A stretch of DNA of 64,000 nt, taken from NCBI RefSeq assembly GCF_042683245.1, contig NZ_JBHUJB010000051.1, forward strand, positions 1-64,000, read 5' to 3'. The position numbers were made by a program, and so were the translations under genes. Position 1 is the first letter of the stretch. Each line of letters begins with the position of its first letter. Shown here one piece after another: positions 25,895 to 33,969 of this stretch. This DNA is from Rubritalea tangerina (GTDB taxonomy: Bacteria; Verrucomicrobiota; Verrucomicrobiia; Verrucomicrobiales; Akkermansiaceae). Under the pieces are notes generated by a model that saw nothing but the letters and a program-made list of their open reading frames with translations, was not told the origin of the DNA and did not search any database.

Positions 25895-27145
25895 GTGACT
25901 AAGGGAACATACGCACTCGTGACACTCGCCTATTGGGCCTTCATGCTGACCGACGGAGCCCTTCGTATGATTGTGCTTCTGCACTTTCACGAGCTTGGGT
26001 ATTCCCCAGTCCAGCTGGCATTTCTCTTCCTTCTCTACGAATGTGCAGGCATTGTCACTAATCTAATCGGTGGTTGGGTTGGCTCGCGCTACGGCCTAAG
26101 ACGCACCTTATTTATAGGACTCAGCCTCCAAATCGTTGCCCTCCTCGCACTGAGCTCCGTCTCAGACACCTGGCACCCCTACCTAACTGTTGGTTTTGTG
26201 ATGGCCATTCAAGCACTCGCAGGTGTGGCAAAAGACCTCACTAAGATGAGCTCAAAGAGTGCTGTCAAACTTGTCATCAATGACGAGAACGCAGATGCTG
26301 AAGGTAAACTCTTCAAATGGGTCGCTGCTCTCACCGGCTCCAAAAATGCGCTCAAAGGCGTCGGCTTTTTCTTGGGGAGCCTCCTGCTTGCCAAATTAGG
26401 CTTCGACTCATCACTCTATACTCTGGCAGGCATGCTGGCCATCGTATTGATCGTCAGCCTCTGCAAGGTCAAAGGCTCGTTCGGTAAATCAAAACAAAAG
26501 ACAAAATTCACCCAGCTCTTCTCAAAAAGCCCAGCCATTAACAAACTATCCTTCGCCAGAGCATTCCTCTTCGCATCCCGAGATGTTTGGTTTGTCGTGG
26601 GACTCCCCATCTTCCTTCACGATGTCCTCCACTGGGACTTCTGGCAAGTCGGTGGCTTCATGGCCTTCTGGGTCATTGGCTACGGATTCGTCCAAGCACT
26701 CGCACCCAAGTTCACACGCCTTAATAAATCTAACCCTGATACCAGCGCCCTCGCACATTGCGTCCACTCAGCAAAGTTCTGGATCTTTGCCCTCAGCCTT
26801 CTCTGCGCCACAATGGCCATGGCTGTCAGCTTAGACTTCCATCTCACCTATACATTGTTAGGTGGCCTCTGCGTTTTTGGTTTCATCTTCGCCATCAATT
26901 CATCCCTCCACTCCTACCTCATTCTAGCCTATACCGATGACGACTCAGTTTCGCTGAATGTGGGTTTTTACTACATGGCCAATGCCTGCGGCCGCCTGCT
27001 CGGCACCCTCCTATCCGGAGCTGTTTACCTATGGGCGGGTTTACCTGCCTGCCTATGGACTGCAGCCGGACTCACCTTAGTCGCTGCATTCACCTCACTC
27101 AAATTGCCAAAAACAGCTTCAGCAAGGAAACCAGTCGCCGACTGA
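25895..27145 (+). CDS. arsJ: Organoarsenical efflux MFS transporter ArsJ
   Basis: A 416-residue MFS protein with about 12 membrane helices. It begins with GTG (VTKGTYALVTLAYWAFMLTD) and has ArsJ-like stretches such as DGALRMIVLLHFHELGYSP, GVAKDLTKMSSKSAVK and KWVAALTGSKNALKGVGFF. ArsJ extrudes 1-arseno-3-phosphoglycerate, giving arsenate resistance without prior reduction. It is the third gene of the arsR-GAPDH-arsJ set; 58 bases separate it from the GAPDH gene. Confidence 0.85.
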   Translation: MTKGTYALVTLAYWAFMLTDGALRMIVLLHFHELGYSPVQLAFLFLLYECAGIVTNLIGGWVGSRYGLRRTLFIGLSLQIVALLALSSVSDTWHPYLTVGFVMAIQALAGVAKDLTKMSSKSAVKLVINDENADAEGKLFKWVAALTGSKNALKGVGFFLGSLLLAKLGFDSSLYTLAGMLAIVLIVSLCKVKGSFGKSKQKTKFTQLFSKSPAINKLSFARAFLFASRDVWFVVGLPIFLHDVLHWDFWQVGGFMAFWVIGYGFVQALAPKFTRLNKSNPDTSALAHCVHSAKFWIFALSLLCATMAMAVSLDFHLTYTLLGGLCVFGFIFAINSSLHSYLILAYTDDDSVSLNVGFYYMANACGRLLGTLLSGAVYLWAGLPACLWTAAGLTLVAAFTSLKLPKTASARKPVAD

Positions 27146-27225
27146 AAAGACTTTTTTAGCTCTCCTAGCGATTTGCGATAGCGTTCTCGGATTTGCCACA
27201 GTACACCTCTCTGACTTCAGATTGC

Positions 27226-29748
27226 ATGCCTACTATGTTTCCCGATACTACCGCGACGATTCACACACTCGATAACGGCCTTAAGGTCATCCTGAACCCA
27301 GATTCCTCAGCCCCAGTCATTTCAACGCAAGTCTGGGTAGAAACAGGAAGTATCCACGAAGGCCAATGGTTGGGAGCCGGTATCTCCCACCTCCTAGAAC
27401 ATATGGTCTTCAAGGGCACCGAGTCCTTTTCAGGTGAGGAACTCTCCCAAGTCGTTCAAGCGGCAGGCGGCCAATGGAACGCCTACACCACCTTCGACCG
27501 AACTGTCTACTATATCGATGGCCCAAAGGAATCCGCCGAAACCTTCCTCAAAGCCGTCACAGAAATGGTGTTCAAACCAAGTTTCCCCGAAAACGAATTT
27601 GAGAAAGAAAAAGATGTCATCCGCCGTGAAATCGATATGGGACTCGATGACCCAGATAGTAGAGCATCACGCCAACTCTTCGCAACCGCTCTCGCCAATG
27701 ACGGCAGAGCTCAGCCCGTCATCGGCCACCTAGAGCTCTTCAACCAAATCACCCATGCTGATATGGTGCAATACCATCAAGAAAGGTATACCACCGAAAA
27801 TGCCTTCCTCTCCATCTCTGGTGACTTCGAAGTCAACGCACTCCTCAAAGTAATCAATGACCTCGTAGGCTCTATTCCACGCAGCTTCACCCATCATCCC
27901 GTGGTCTCAGAAGAACCGCCACAGCTAGGCAGGCGCATTGAGCGCTCAACCTTTGCTGTACCAGCAAGTAAACTAACACTTGCCTGGCAAGCTCCCTCAC
28001 TCAGCCACCCAGATGCCGCCCCCCTCGAACTCCTCTCAACCATCCTCGGTGGAGGACGTTCATCCCGCCTCTACCAAAACCTTCGCGAGGAAAAAGGACT
28101 CTGCCTTCACATTGCTTCTTGGGCGTGGCTCACAAAACATGCCACCGGCCTCTTTAGCATCAGTGCTGAAGTACCACACGATCAACGCGAGACCCTCAAG
28201 TCCGCTATCCATCAGGAAATCCAAGACCTTTGCCATGACTCACTAGAAGCCGAACTTGCCAAAGCAAAACGTATGTGTCTTGTCTCACAGTTTAAGACCC
28301 TAACAACAGCTTCAGGCAGAGCCTCTGACCTCGCAAGTAATTGGCATGAAGCCAGAAACCTAAACTACACCAAAGACTTTATCTCCTCAGTAGATGCAGT
28401 CACAGAAGCAGATATCCGACGCGTCTGCCAAACCTATCTTCTCAATACCTCCCGCCTCACAGAAACCTCACTCGACCCTCTCGACTCCACAGAGACCCAA
28501 TCTGCAGAATCCTCCCAAAACAGTTCTAAAGAAATCGTTAGCCACACACTCAGCAATGGCCTCCAACTTCACCTCTGTGCAGACCCTCGCCTTCCCATGG
28601 TCTCAATTCAGGCAGCTATTCGTGCTGGGCTCACTTCTGAAACCCCTGAAAACGCAGGACTATCCACTCTTCTTTCCTCCCTACTGACCAAAGGAACCGA
28701 TTCCCGTAGCGGTGCTGAAATCGCCACTCAGTTAGAAAGTATCGGTGCAACTCTCGGCGCTAGCTCAGGTAACAATACCTCAGCTCTCGCCGCTAGCTGC
28801 CTCAACCAAGACCTCGACACCGTACTCGAAATATTCGCTGATTGCTTCGCCAACCCAGCCTTCCATCAAGAAAATATTTCATTCGAAAAGAAAACTCAAT
28901 CAACCGCATTGTTAGAACAAGACGAAGACCCAGTCTCCAATGCGTTCAAAACTGTTAGAAACTCGCTCTTCTGTGGCGAAGGATACGGCATCAACCGCCT
29001 CGGTACTACCCAGTCATTAGAGGCGATCGATAGACTCACTCTCTCAGCCCACCATTCCCTCTACTACACCGCTGAAAATACACAAATTGCTATTTTCGGA
29101 GATATCGACCCCGTCGAAACAATCAAACTTGCAGAGAAATACCTCTCGCAAATTAAACGAGGCAAGCCACTCACTCCGCCCTCACAAAGCTGTGCCTCTG
29201 CTCCAGAGAAAATCAACATCACTCTAGATAAGCAACAAGCTGTCCTCGCCATTGCATACCCGGGGGCCTCCATCCACGCAGATGACATCCATGCCCTCGA
29301 TCTCATTCATGCATGGTGCTCCGACATGGCGGGCCCACTCTTTACTAAAATACGCGAGGAAATGGGCCTCGCATACTATTGTAGTGCCACCCAGTTCCAC
29401 GGTCATGATACTGGTATGTTTGCCTTTTACCTCGGCACCTCACCAGAACAACTCGCGCTCGCTCAAGATGCCCTAACACAAACTATCAGTGAGATTGCTC
29501 AAAATGGTATGGATCAAATCACTCTGGACTCTGTAAAAAATTCATGGCTTGCATCCCAAGCATTGAGCAACCAATCCAATGCAGCAATGGCCCGCCTCTG
29601 TGCTATCGACACCGTACTCGGATTCAGTCCGCTGCATCACAGACAATCAGGTGAAAAAATCAAAGCCGTCACTCTCGAGCAAATTAAGAACGCTGCAGCT
29701 AAGTACTTCGGCTCTCAGCCTGCGGTCACCGTGACTGTGCAACCCTAA
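27226..29748 (+). CDS. M16-family zinc metalloprotease (two fused M16 units)
   Basis: The N-terminal unit has the inverted zinc motif HLLEH in GISHLLEHMVFKGTESF plus the distal glutamate in EKDVIRREIDMGLDDPD. A second M16 unit begins near residue 445 (VSHTLSNGLQLHLCADPRLP) and lacks the HxxEH motif, so it is the usual inactive partner half. Length about 840 residues fits single-chain pitrilysin/PqqL-like peptidases. There is no clear signal peptide, so it is probably cytoplasmic, unless the TTG upstream at 27193 is used. ATG 27226 was chosen; 27235 is also possible. Substrates are likely peptides; the gene stands alone. Confidence 0.88.
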   Translation: MPTMFPDTTATIHTLDNGLKVILNPDSSAPVISTQVWVETGSIHEGQWLGAGISHLLEHMVFKGTESFSGEELSQVVQAAGGQWNAYTTFDRTVYYIDGPKESAETFLKAVTEMVFKPSFPENEFEKEKDVIRREIDMGLDDPDSRASRQLFATALANDGRAQPVIGHLELFNQITHADMVQYHQERYTTENAFLSISGDFEVNALLKVINDLVGSIPRSFTHHPVVSEEPPQLGRRIERSTFAVPASKLTLAWQAPSLSHPDAAPLELLSTILGGGRSSRLYQNLREEKGLCLHIASWAWLTKHATGLFSISAEVPHDQRETLKSAIHQEIQDLCHDSLEAELAKAKRMCLVSQFKTLTTASGRASDLASNWHEARNLNYTKDFISSVDAVTEADIRRVCQTYLLNTSRLTETSLDPLDSTETQSAESSQNSSKEIVSHTLSNGLQLHLCADPRLPMVSIQAAIRAGLTSETPENAGLSTLLSSLLTKGTDSRSGAEIATQLESIGATLGASSGNNTSALAASCLNQDLDTVLEIFADCFANPAFHQENISFEKKTQSTALLEQDEDPVSNAFKTVRNSLFCGEGYGINRLGTTQSLEAIDRLTLSAHHSLYYTAENTQIAIFGDIDPVETIKLAEKYLSQIKRGKPLTPPSQSCASAPEKINITLDKQQAVLAIAYPGASIHADDIHALDLIHAWCSDMAGPLFTKIREEMGLAYYCSATQFHGHDTGMFAFYLGTSPEQLALAQDALTQTISEIAQNGMDQITLDSVKNSWLASQALSNQSNAAMARLCAIDTVLGFSPLHHRQSGEKIKAVTLEQIKNAAAKYFGSQPAVTVTVQP

Positions 29749-29787
29749 AAAAAGAGGCTGTTCGGCTGCAATGGCCGGACACCCTCT
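29747..29787 (-). terminator. Terminator for the minus-strand transcript
   Basis: On the minus strand AGAGGGTGTCCGGC and GCCGAACAGCCTCT form a long stem (one or two mismatches) followed by TTTTTTT. It lies just below the small minus-strand frame at 29814-29951 and against the end of the M16 gene. Confidence 0.75.
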
Positions 29788-29813
29788 AGCTATGATTTCT
29801 ATTGTCAGTAACT

Positions 29814-29951
29814 TTAGTGGCTGACTTCCTGTACTGCTGCTTTCGTGTTGTGAACGATTTCCTCGTTCATCTTGTGTGATGCAACTAAGCAAGCAATGCC
29901 AAGAACTGCCACTACACTCACGATGATCCAATCTGTTGGTATTTTAAACAC
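29814..29951 (-). CDS. Putative small single-helix membrane protein
   Basis: A 45-codon frame with a GTG start encodes a short polar start, a clear membrane helix (DWIIVSVVAVLGIACLVASH) and a charged tail (KMNEEIVHNTKAAVQEVSH). A good terminator follows directly, which favours a real transcript. The start is uncertain: the frame is open further upstream, almost to the adenosyltransferase gene stop, with no ATG. No family recognised. Confidence 0.35.
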   Translation of the reverse strand: MFKIPTDWIIVSVVAVLGIACLVASHKMNEEIVHNTKAAVQEVSH

Positions 29952-30025
29952 AACATAGATACTGCAGATACCATGCCATCTTTCAAGGAATCCTCCCCAG
30001 CCTTTAGTGACATCTTTGACACATC

Positions 30026-30553
30026 CTACTCAGCATCCCTGCTTCTGGCTAAGAGCCAAAGCACATCCGAAAGCCGGTTTAAAAACTGCCTAACAATATC
30101 AAGCTCATTATCTTCAATCTCCCAGCTCACCAACTCAGAGCGACGGCAGGTTGTTCGAGCAACATCAAGATATGCTCCCGATAAGGCACCAGCTTGACCA
30201 GGGCGCGACCATCCTCTAAAGCGATGGCCTTTCACAGTCTCTAGCTCGTGAACAATAGCATCGAGCCATTCCACGTCGCTCGCCGCAATCCCTTGATACC
30301 CTTTTTCTTCATACCGCTGGTGATCACCTAAGTCAGTCGCCACCACACCCATCAGTCCCACTAAGCGCTTCTGAATGCCATTAATCCAGCTTTCCATCTC
30401 ATCTGACACCTCAGAGGCTCGTACCACTCCCAAATGAGCATTTAACTCATCTATCGCACCACAGCAGCGCACTCGAGGGTGCGTCTTTGCTACCCGCTTT
30501 CCAAATAATAAATCTGTCTCTCCTTGGTCGCCACGACGTGTGCTTATGCTCAT
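30026..30553 (-). CDS. Cob(I)alamin adenosyltransferase, PduO/MMAB type
   Basis: Transfers the adenosyl group of ATP to cob(I)alamin to make adenosylcobalamin. The 175-residue protein shows STRRGDQGETDLLFGKRVAK (ATP-binding N-terminus), CGAIDELNAHLGVVRAS, and the C-terminal RTTCRRSELVSWEIE and LNRLSDVLWLLAR, all characteristic of the trimeric PduO-type family. No other cobalamin gene is adjacent. Fit to the family is good although a few loop residues differ from the usual TRTGD start. Confidence 0.85.
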   Translation of the reverse strand: MSISTRRGDQGETDLLFGKRVAKTHPRVRCCGAIDELNAHLGVVRASEVSDEMESWINGIQKRLVGLMGVVATDLGDHQRYEEKGYQGIAASDVEWLDAIVHELETVKGHRFRGWSRPGQAGALSGAYLDVARTTCRRSELVSWEIEDNELDIVRQFLNRLSDVLWLLARSRDAE

Positions 30554-30584
30554 ATTGGCACACTAACAAGCCTCTGAAATATTG

Positions 30585-30617
30585 CAAAAAAAAGTGCGGA
30601 TGATCACTCATCCGCAC
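30585..30617 (-). terminator. Strong terminator below the Dabb gene
   Basis: GTGCGGATGA and TCATCCGCAC form a perfect 10-bp stem with a TCAC loop (30594-30617); on the minus strand it is followed by TTTTTTT. Confidence 0.9.
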
Positions 30618-30648
30618 AGTCGTAAAATGTCATGTGTAAATCAAATGT

Positions 30649-30948
30649 CTACTCAACATCCATCACCAACACCTTCTCCCACAGATCTTTGAAGCCATCG
30701 ACAAAAACATCGTGCTCGGGATGAACTTGATAAGCGTCATGCTTCTCAATCGAGTCAAAGCTCAAATAGAGGCCATAATCAAATGACTTATCAGTCACTG
30801 GTCTCTCAGGTGTTGGAGCTGGCTTTCCCCAATTACCTGAAGCAATGTTAGGTACCTGACAAACAGCATCGAGACCCTTCTCAAATGCGGCTCGGGTTTC
30901 AGCGTCTTGATGCTCTTCTTTTAACCAGAAATATACGTGATGTTGCAT
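30649..30948 (-). CDS. Stress-responsive alpha/beta-barrel (Dabb) domain protein
   Basis: The 99-residue protein matches the dimeric alpha/beta-barrel (Dabb) family: it begins MQHHVYFWLKEEHQDAETRA, has the FDYGLYLSFDSIEKHDAYQV core and ends HPEHDVFVDGFKDLWEKVLV. These small proteins form dimers; roles vary from stress response to cyclase-like catalysis, and none can be chosen here. It lies eight bases below the rhomboid gene, so the two are probably translated from one mRNA. Confidence 0.8.
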   Translation of the reverse strand: MQHHVYFWLKEEHQDAETRAAFEKGLDAVCQVPNIASGNWGKPAPTPERPVTDKSFDYGLYLSFDSIEKHDAYQVHPEHDVFVDGFKDLWEKVLVMDVE

Positions 30949-30956
30949 GACTCATT

Positions 30957-31613
30957 TCATCTACCGAATGCCTTCTCATTCCAAGTAGAAAATGCGCCAT
31001 ACCTCGCCCAAAGCCATCCTGCTAATCCACCACCAAAGTGACATGCGTGTGCGATCTTAAACACTGAACCTCCCATCAACTGACTGAGCCCTACCCCAAT
31101 TTGCTCAAATCCTGGTAATCCAAGCGCCGGGTCCATCAAAGCCAGTCCAGCTTCACTCAACAACAAACCGTACGCTAAATACCCCAAACCCAAGCGCCCA
31201 CCAAATATCCTTACATCCCTCATCCTGAAACATAGAAAAATCAATAGCCCCATTACCCCACCCGAAATACCAATTAATAAACTCCCCACCGCATGTCTCC
31301 CGAAGTACTCGATAACACAATGGAAAATTGCCCCTAACAAAATGGAACTACACAGCACTGTAAAGGTCACCCGACGCCCAAATAACCCCTGCACTTTACC
31401 ACCAATTGTAACTAACAAAATTAGGTTAACACCCAAGTGGTACCATGAACCGTGGAGAGTTGCGTAGCTGAAACACTGCCAGAGTTTTCCAGATTTCAGT
31501 CCCAAAAGGCTCAAACCTAACTCGTCATAAACTTCGATGTGTTGGTCCACCCCACCACTCAAAAAAAGAGCTGTATGAACCAACAAAAGTATGAGTGCTA
31601 AAACAATCATCAT
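30957..31613 (-). CDS. Rhomboid-family intramembrane serine protease
   Basis: A six-to-seven-helix membrane protein. The rhomboid signature is complete: HGSWYHLGVNL in helix 2, the nucleophile in GISGGVMGLL (GxSG) and the catalytic His in CHFGGGLAGWLWARY (HxxGxxxG). Rhomboids cleave membrane protein substrates within or near the bilayer. The frame can be opened at GTG 31631, but that start falls inside a terminator hairpin; ATG 31613 is preferred because it has GGAG seven bases upstream. That GGAG is itself part of the hairpin's 3' arm. Confidence 0.82.
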   Translation of the reverse strand: MMIVLALILLLVHTALFLSGGVDQHIEVYDELGLSLLGLKSGKLWQCFSYATLHGSWYHLGVNLILLVTIGGKVQGLFGRRVTFTVLCSSILLGAIFHCVIEYFGRHAVGSLLIGISGGVMGLLIFLCFRMRDVRIFGGRLGLGYLAYGLLLSEAGLALMDPALGLPGFEQIGVGLSQLMGGSVFKIAHACHFGGGLAGWLWARYGAFSTWNEKAFGR

Positions 31614-31650
31614 AAAAAAACTCCGAGCCACATCACGTGATTCTCGGAGT
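31613..31650 (-). terminator. Hairpin with T-run below nuoC that embeds the rhomboid ribosome-binding site
   Basis: ACTCCGAG and CTCGGAGT (31620-31627 / 31643-31650) pair perfectly around a loop holding the palindrome ATCACGTGAT. On the minus strand the 3' arm ends CGGAGT followed by TTTTTT and the ATG at 31613. It looks like the nuoBC terminator, and the GGAG in its 3' arm is also the best ribosome-binding site for the rhomboid gene. Confidence 0.7.
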
Positions 31651-31682
31651 CATTCGATCCACTATATGCCTAGGAGAACAAC

Positions 31683-32246
31683 TTAACTTTCTCCCTTTGC
31701 TCTGGGTTCTCCAGCAACGGTGTCCTTGGCACTGGAGCTAGTCACAAAAGGGCCACCTTCCATCGGCGCCACTCCTGTAAAGGCAACATCTGGCATCTCA
31801 GTCGGTTTACCAGCCAAAGGAAATTCCTTGCGCAATGGATGATAAGGATAGCCTTCCCACATCAAAATACGCTTCAGGTTAGGATGGTCGCTAAACTTGA
31901 TGCCCATCATATCGTAAACCTCCCGCTCATGCCAATCCGCCGTCTTCCACAAGTCAATCACCGTAGGCACATCTTCGTCTTCGGCCACCGGCGCCTTGAC
32001 CCGCAAATGCTGTGAGTCATCTACTGATGCCAATTCATACACCACCTCAAACCTTGGATGCACTGACTCGTGATCCACACTGCAGATGTCGATCAAAAAA
32101 TCAAAGCCCAGCGAATCTTTACAATAAGCCATTACCTCCTTGAGCTGCGCTAGTGCAACCACGACTGTCTGCTCCCCCCGAAACTCGTGCTGACTGAGAA
32201 TGCCATCACCAAAAACCTCCTGCAGCTTTGTTACATGTGTGCTCAT
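31683..32246 (-). CDS. nuoC: NADH-quinone oxidoreductase subunit C
   Basis: Peripheral-arm subunit of respiratory complex I (30-kDa family). Diagnostic stretch: ADWHEREVYDMMGIKFSDHP followed by LKRILMWEGYPYHPLRKEFP. The C-terminal tail after TEMPDV is longer and polar. It is four bases downstream of nuoB. No further nuo gene is present on either side; a terminator hairpin follows. Confidence 0.92.
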   Translation of the reverse strand: MSTHVTKLQEVFGDGILSQHEFRGEQTVVVALAQLKEVMAYCKDSLGFDFLIDICSVDHESVHPRFEVVYELASVDDSQHLRVKAPVAEDEDVPTVIDLWKTADWHEREVYDMMGIKFSDHPNLKRILMWEGYPYHPLRKEFPLAGKPTEMPDVAFTGVAPMEGGPFVTSSSAKDTVAGEPRAKGES

Positions 32247-32250
32247 CTTA

Positions 32251-32784
32251 TTAGGAAATGGCTTCGGGTTCTTGCTTCAGTGTCTTGGCGGATTCCTCCT
32301 GCTCAATCTTCGCTTGTAGCTTCATTAAGCCTTCAATCAATGCCTCAGGACGTGGTGGACACCCAGAAATGTACACATCCACAGGAATCAATCGATCAAT
32401 CCCCTGCAAGGTCGCATAGGACCGATACATCCCGCCTGATGAAGCACAGGCACCCATAGCGATACACCACTTAGGCTCTGGCATCTGATCCCAAATCCGC
32501 TTCACCGCAAGCGCCATCTTGTAAGTCACCGTGCCTGCAACAATCATCACATCCGCTTGACGGGGTGAAAAACGCATCACTTCCGCACCAAAACGAGAAA
32601 TGTCGAAGCGAGAAGATGCTGTAGCCATCAATTCAATCGCACAACAAGCTAACCCCATTGGCATCGGCCACAACGAGTTCTTACGCATCCAGTTAATTGC
32701 GGCGTCTAACTGGGTGAAAATAACATTGCCTTCGATCTTTGAGTCGTAAGCAAAATCAGTGCTATGTGGGTCTGGCGATACCAT
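32251..32784 (-). CDS. nuoB: NADH-quinone oxidoreductase subunit B
   Basis: Carries iron-sulfur cluster N2 at the quinone site of complex I. The four ligands are in place: Cys47-Cys48 in PMGLACCAIELM, Cys113 in GACASSGG, and Cys142 in SGCPPRPEAL, with the spacing expected for NuoB. FSPRQADVMIVAGTVTYKMA is also canonical. The usual nuoA is not upstream: the next gene on that side is a phosphatase. With nuoC this forms a detached two-gene unit. Confidence 0.95.
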   Translation of the reverse strand: MVSPDPHSTDFAYDSKIEGNVIFTQLDAAINWMRKNSLWPMPMGLACCAIELMATASSRFDISRFGAEVMRFSPRQADVMIVAGTVTYKMALAVKRIWDQMPEPKWCIAMGACASSGGMYRSYATLQGIDRLIPVDVYISGCPPRPEALIEGLMKLQAKIEQEESAKTLKQEPEAIS

Positions 32785-32886
32785 AGGATTTTTTTAAATT
32801 CGCAAGTCACTCTACTGCGCGTATCGAGTGCCACAAGCTAAATGTTATCCGAATTCTCTTCCTGCCTCGATCTCTAGCTATGAAGC

Positions 32887-33375
32887 TTAACTCTCGTGCC
32901 CTGCATCTTCATTCTCGATGTACGCAATCAAGGCTGGAATCGCATACTCAAACACCTCTCCGACCTGTTGGTAGGCACGCTTACCCATCCCTATCGGATC
33001 GGGTACATCTATCCCAGCCTTGCCATTGATCTCAATGAAATCACACACCAAATAACACTTCTCAGCATACCCAGGAAATGCCTGTGTAAGCATGTGCAAA
33101 TGCGCTGCTGTCATTGCAAACACATGCGTCGCCTGCTCCAGCATCTCTTCTGTGACAGAACGACTTCTGAAATCATTCAAACTCGCCCCACGACTTTCCA
33201 GCTCGTCAGCAGATTCAGGGCTGATTCTATCGCCATCATACGCTGCCACTCCAGCCGAACCAATGGATAGTAATCCCTCATGATCTTTAATCGCCTTACG
33301 GAAAATTCCCTCAGCCATAGGGCTGCGACATGTGTTGCCTGTGCAGATAAACAGCACGCGTTTCTCGCTTTGCAT
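32887..33375 (-). CDS. Low-molecular-weight protein tyrosine phosphatase family
   Basis: The P-loop CTGNTCRS (CX5R) in RVLFICTGNTCRSPMAEGIF and the general-acid motif DPIG in GIDVPDPIGMG define the family; about 162 residues is a normal length. Start at ATG 33375 was chosen because the upstream frame start adds an unrelated extension. Members dephosphorylate protein tyrosine, often regulating exopolysaccharide export; some act as arsenate reductases, but the arsenic operon is 6 kb away. Convergent or divergent partners give no further hint. Confidence 0.85.
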   Translation of the reverse strand: MQSEKRVLFICTGNTCRSPMAEGIFRKAIKDHEGLLSIGSAGVAAYDGDRISPESADELESRGASLNDFRSRSVTEEMLEQATHVFAMTAAHLHMLTQAFPGYAEKCYLVCDFIEINGKAGIDVPDPIGMGKRAYQQVGEVFEYAIPALIAYIENEDAGHES

Positions 33376-33458
33376 ACGCAGAAACTCACAGCTGAGACCC
33401 AACAATTCAAGCGGGAAGTTCTATTGCATTTTTCTCATGAGCTCCCTAAAATTCCACC

Positions 33459-33824
33459 ATGCGCATCGCGTTCTCCCTCATTGGTTTCATTCTCTTCTCT
33501 CTCCTGAGTTACTCACTCGCTGAGCACATTCATTCAACTTCCTCCTCGAGGAACATCACCCTCATCTGGATGGCCGCCTCCAGCTCACTCGCTATTTTCT
33601 CACTCACCAGCGCACTTTTTATCCTTCCTAACAAAGCTTTCTGGATCGCTGCAGGCTCGCTCATCACTCTCTCACTCGTCCGCATTTTCGCTTTTCCCTA
33701 TTCAAATGACGCCCTGCTCCCAAGCGTTGAGAATCTCGCTTCATATGAACCGGGCTACTTCCTCGCCATGCTCCTCTGGCTCCTCATCCTCGCTAGAGTC
33801 AATGCCAAAGATGTCATGTGCTGA
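33459..33824 (+). CDS. Hypothetical membrane protein with four predicted helices
   Basis: I do not recognise this 121-residue protein. It has hydrophobic helices at about residues 3-20, 36-55, 61-80 and 99-115, starting MRIAFSLIGFILFSLLSYSL, joined by short polar loops, and ends ARVNAKDVMC. It starts divergently from the phosphatase gene and points toward phnA, with 145 bases between. Confidence 0.55.
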   Translation: MRIAFSLIGFILFSLLSYSLAEHIHSTSSSRNITLIWMAASSSLAIFSLTSALFILPNKAFWIAAGSLITLSLVRIFAFPYSNDALLPSVENLASYEPGYFLAMLLWLLILARVNAKDVMC

Positions 33825-33838
33825 TAGCGCATCACAAC

Positions 33839-33855
33839 TTGGCCCGTGTGGCCAA
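33839..33855. promoter_or_regulatory. Inverted repeat upstream of phnA
   Basis: TTGGCC-CGTGT-GGCCAA is a perfect 6-bp inverted repeat 115 bases upstream of phnA. A further GGCC follows in AAGGCCAAA at about 33869. It could be a regulator site or a weak terminator of the preceding gene; no T-run follows. Confidence 0.3.
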
Positions 33856-33969
33856 ATCCTCAAAGTAAGGCCAAAATGCTATTACTCATGGCTTTTTTAA
33901 CAACGAATTTTCGTGGCAGAGATCTATGTCATGCACGATGACTGGGGGTGACCTAATTTGAATCATCCT

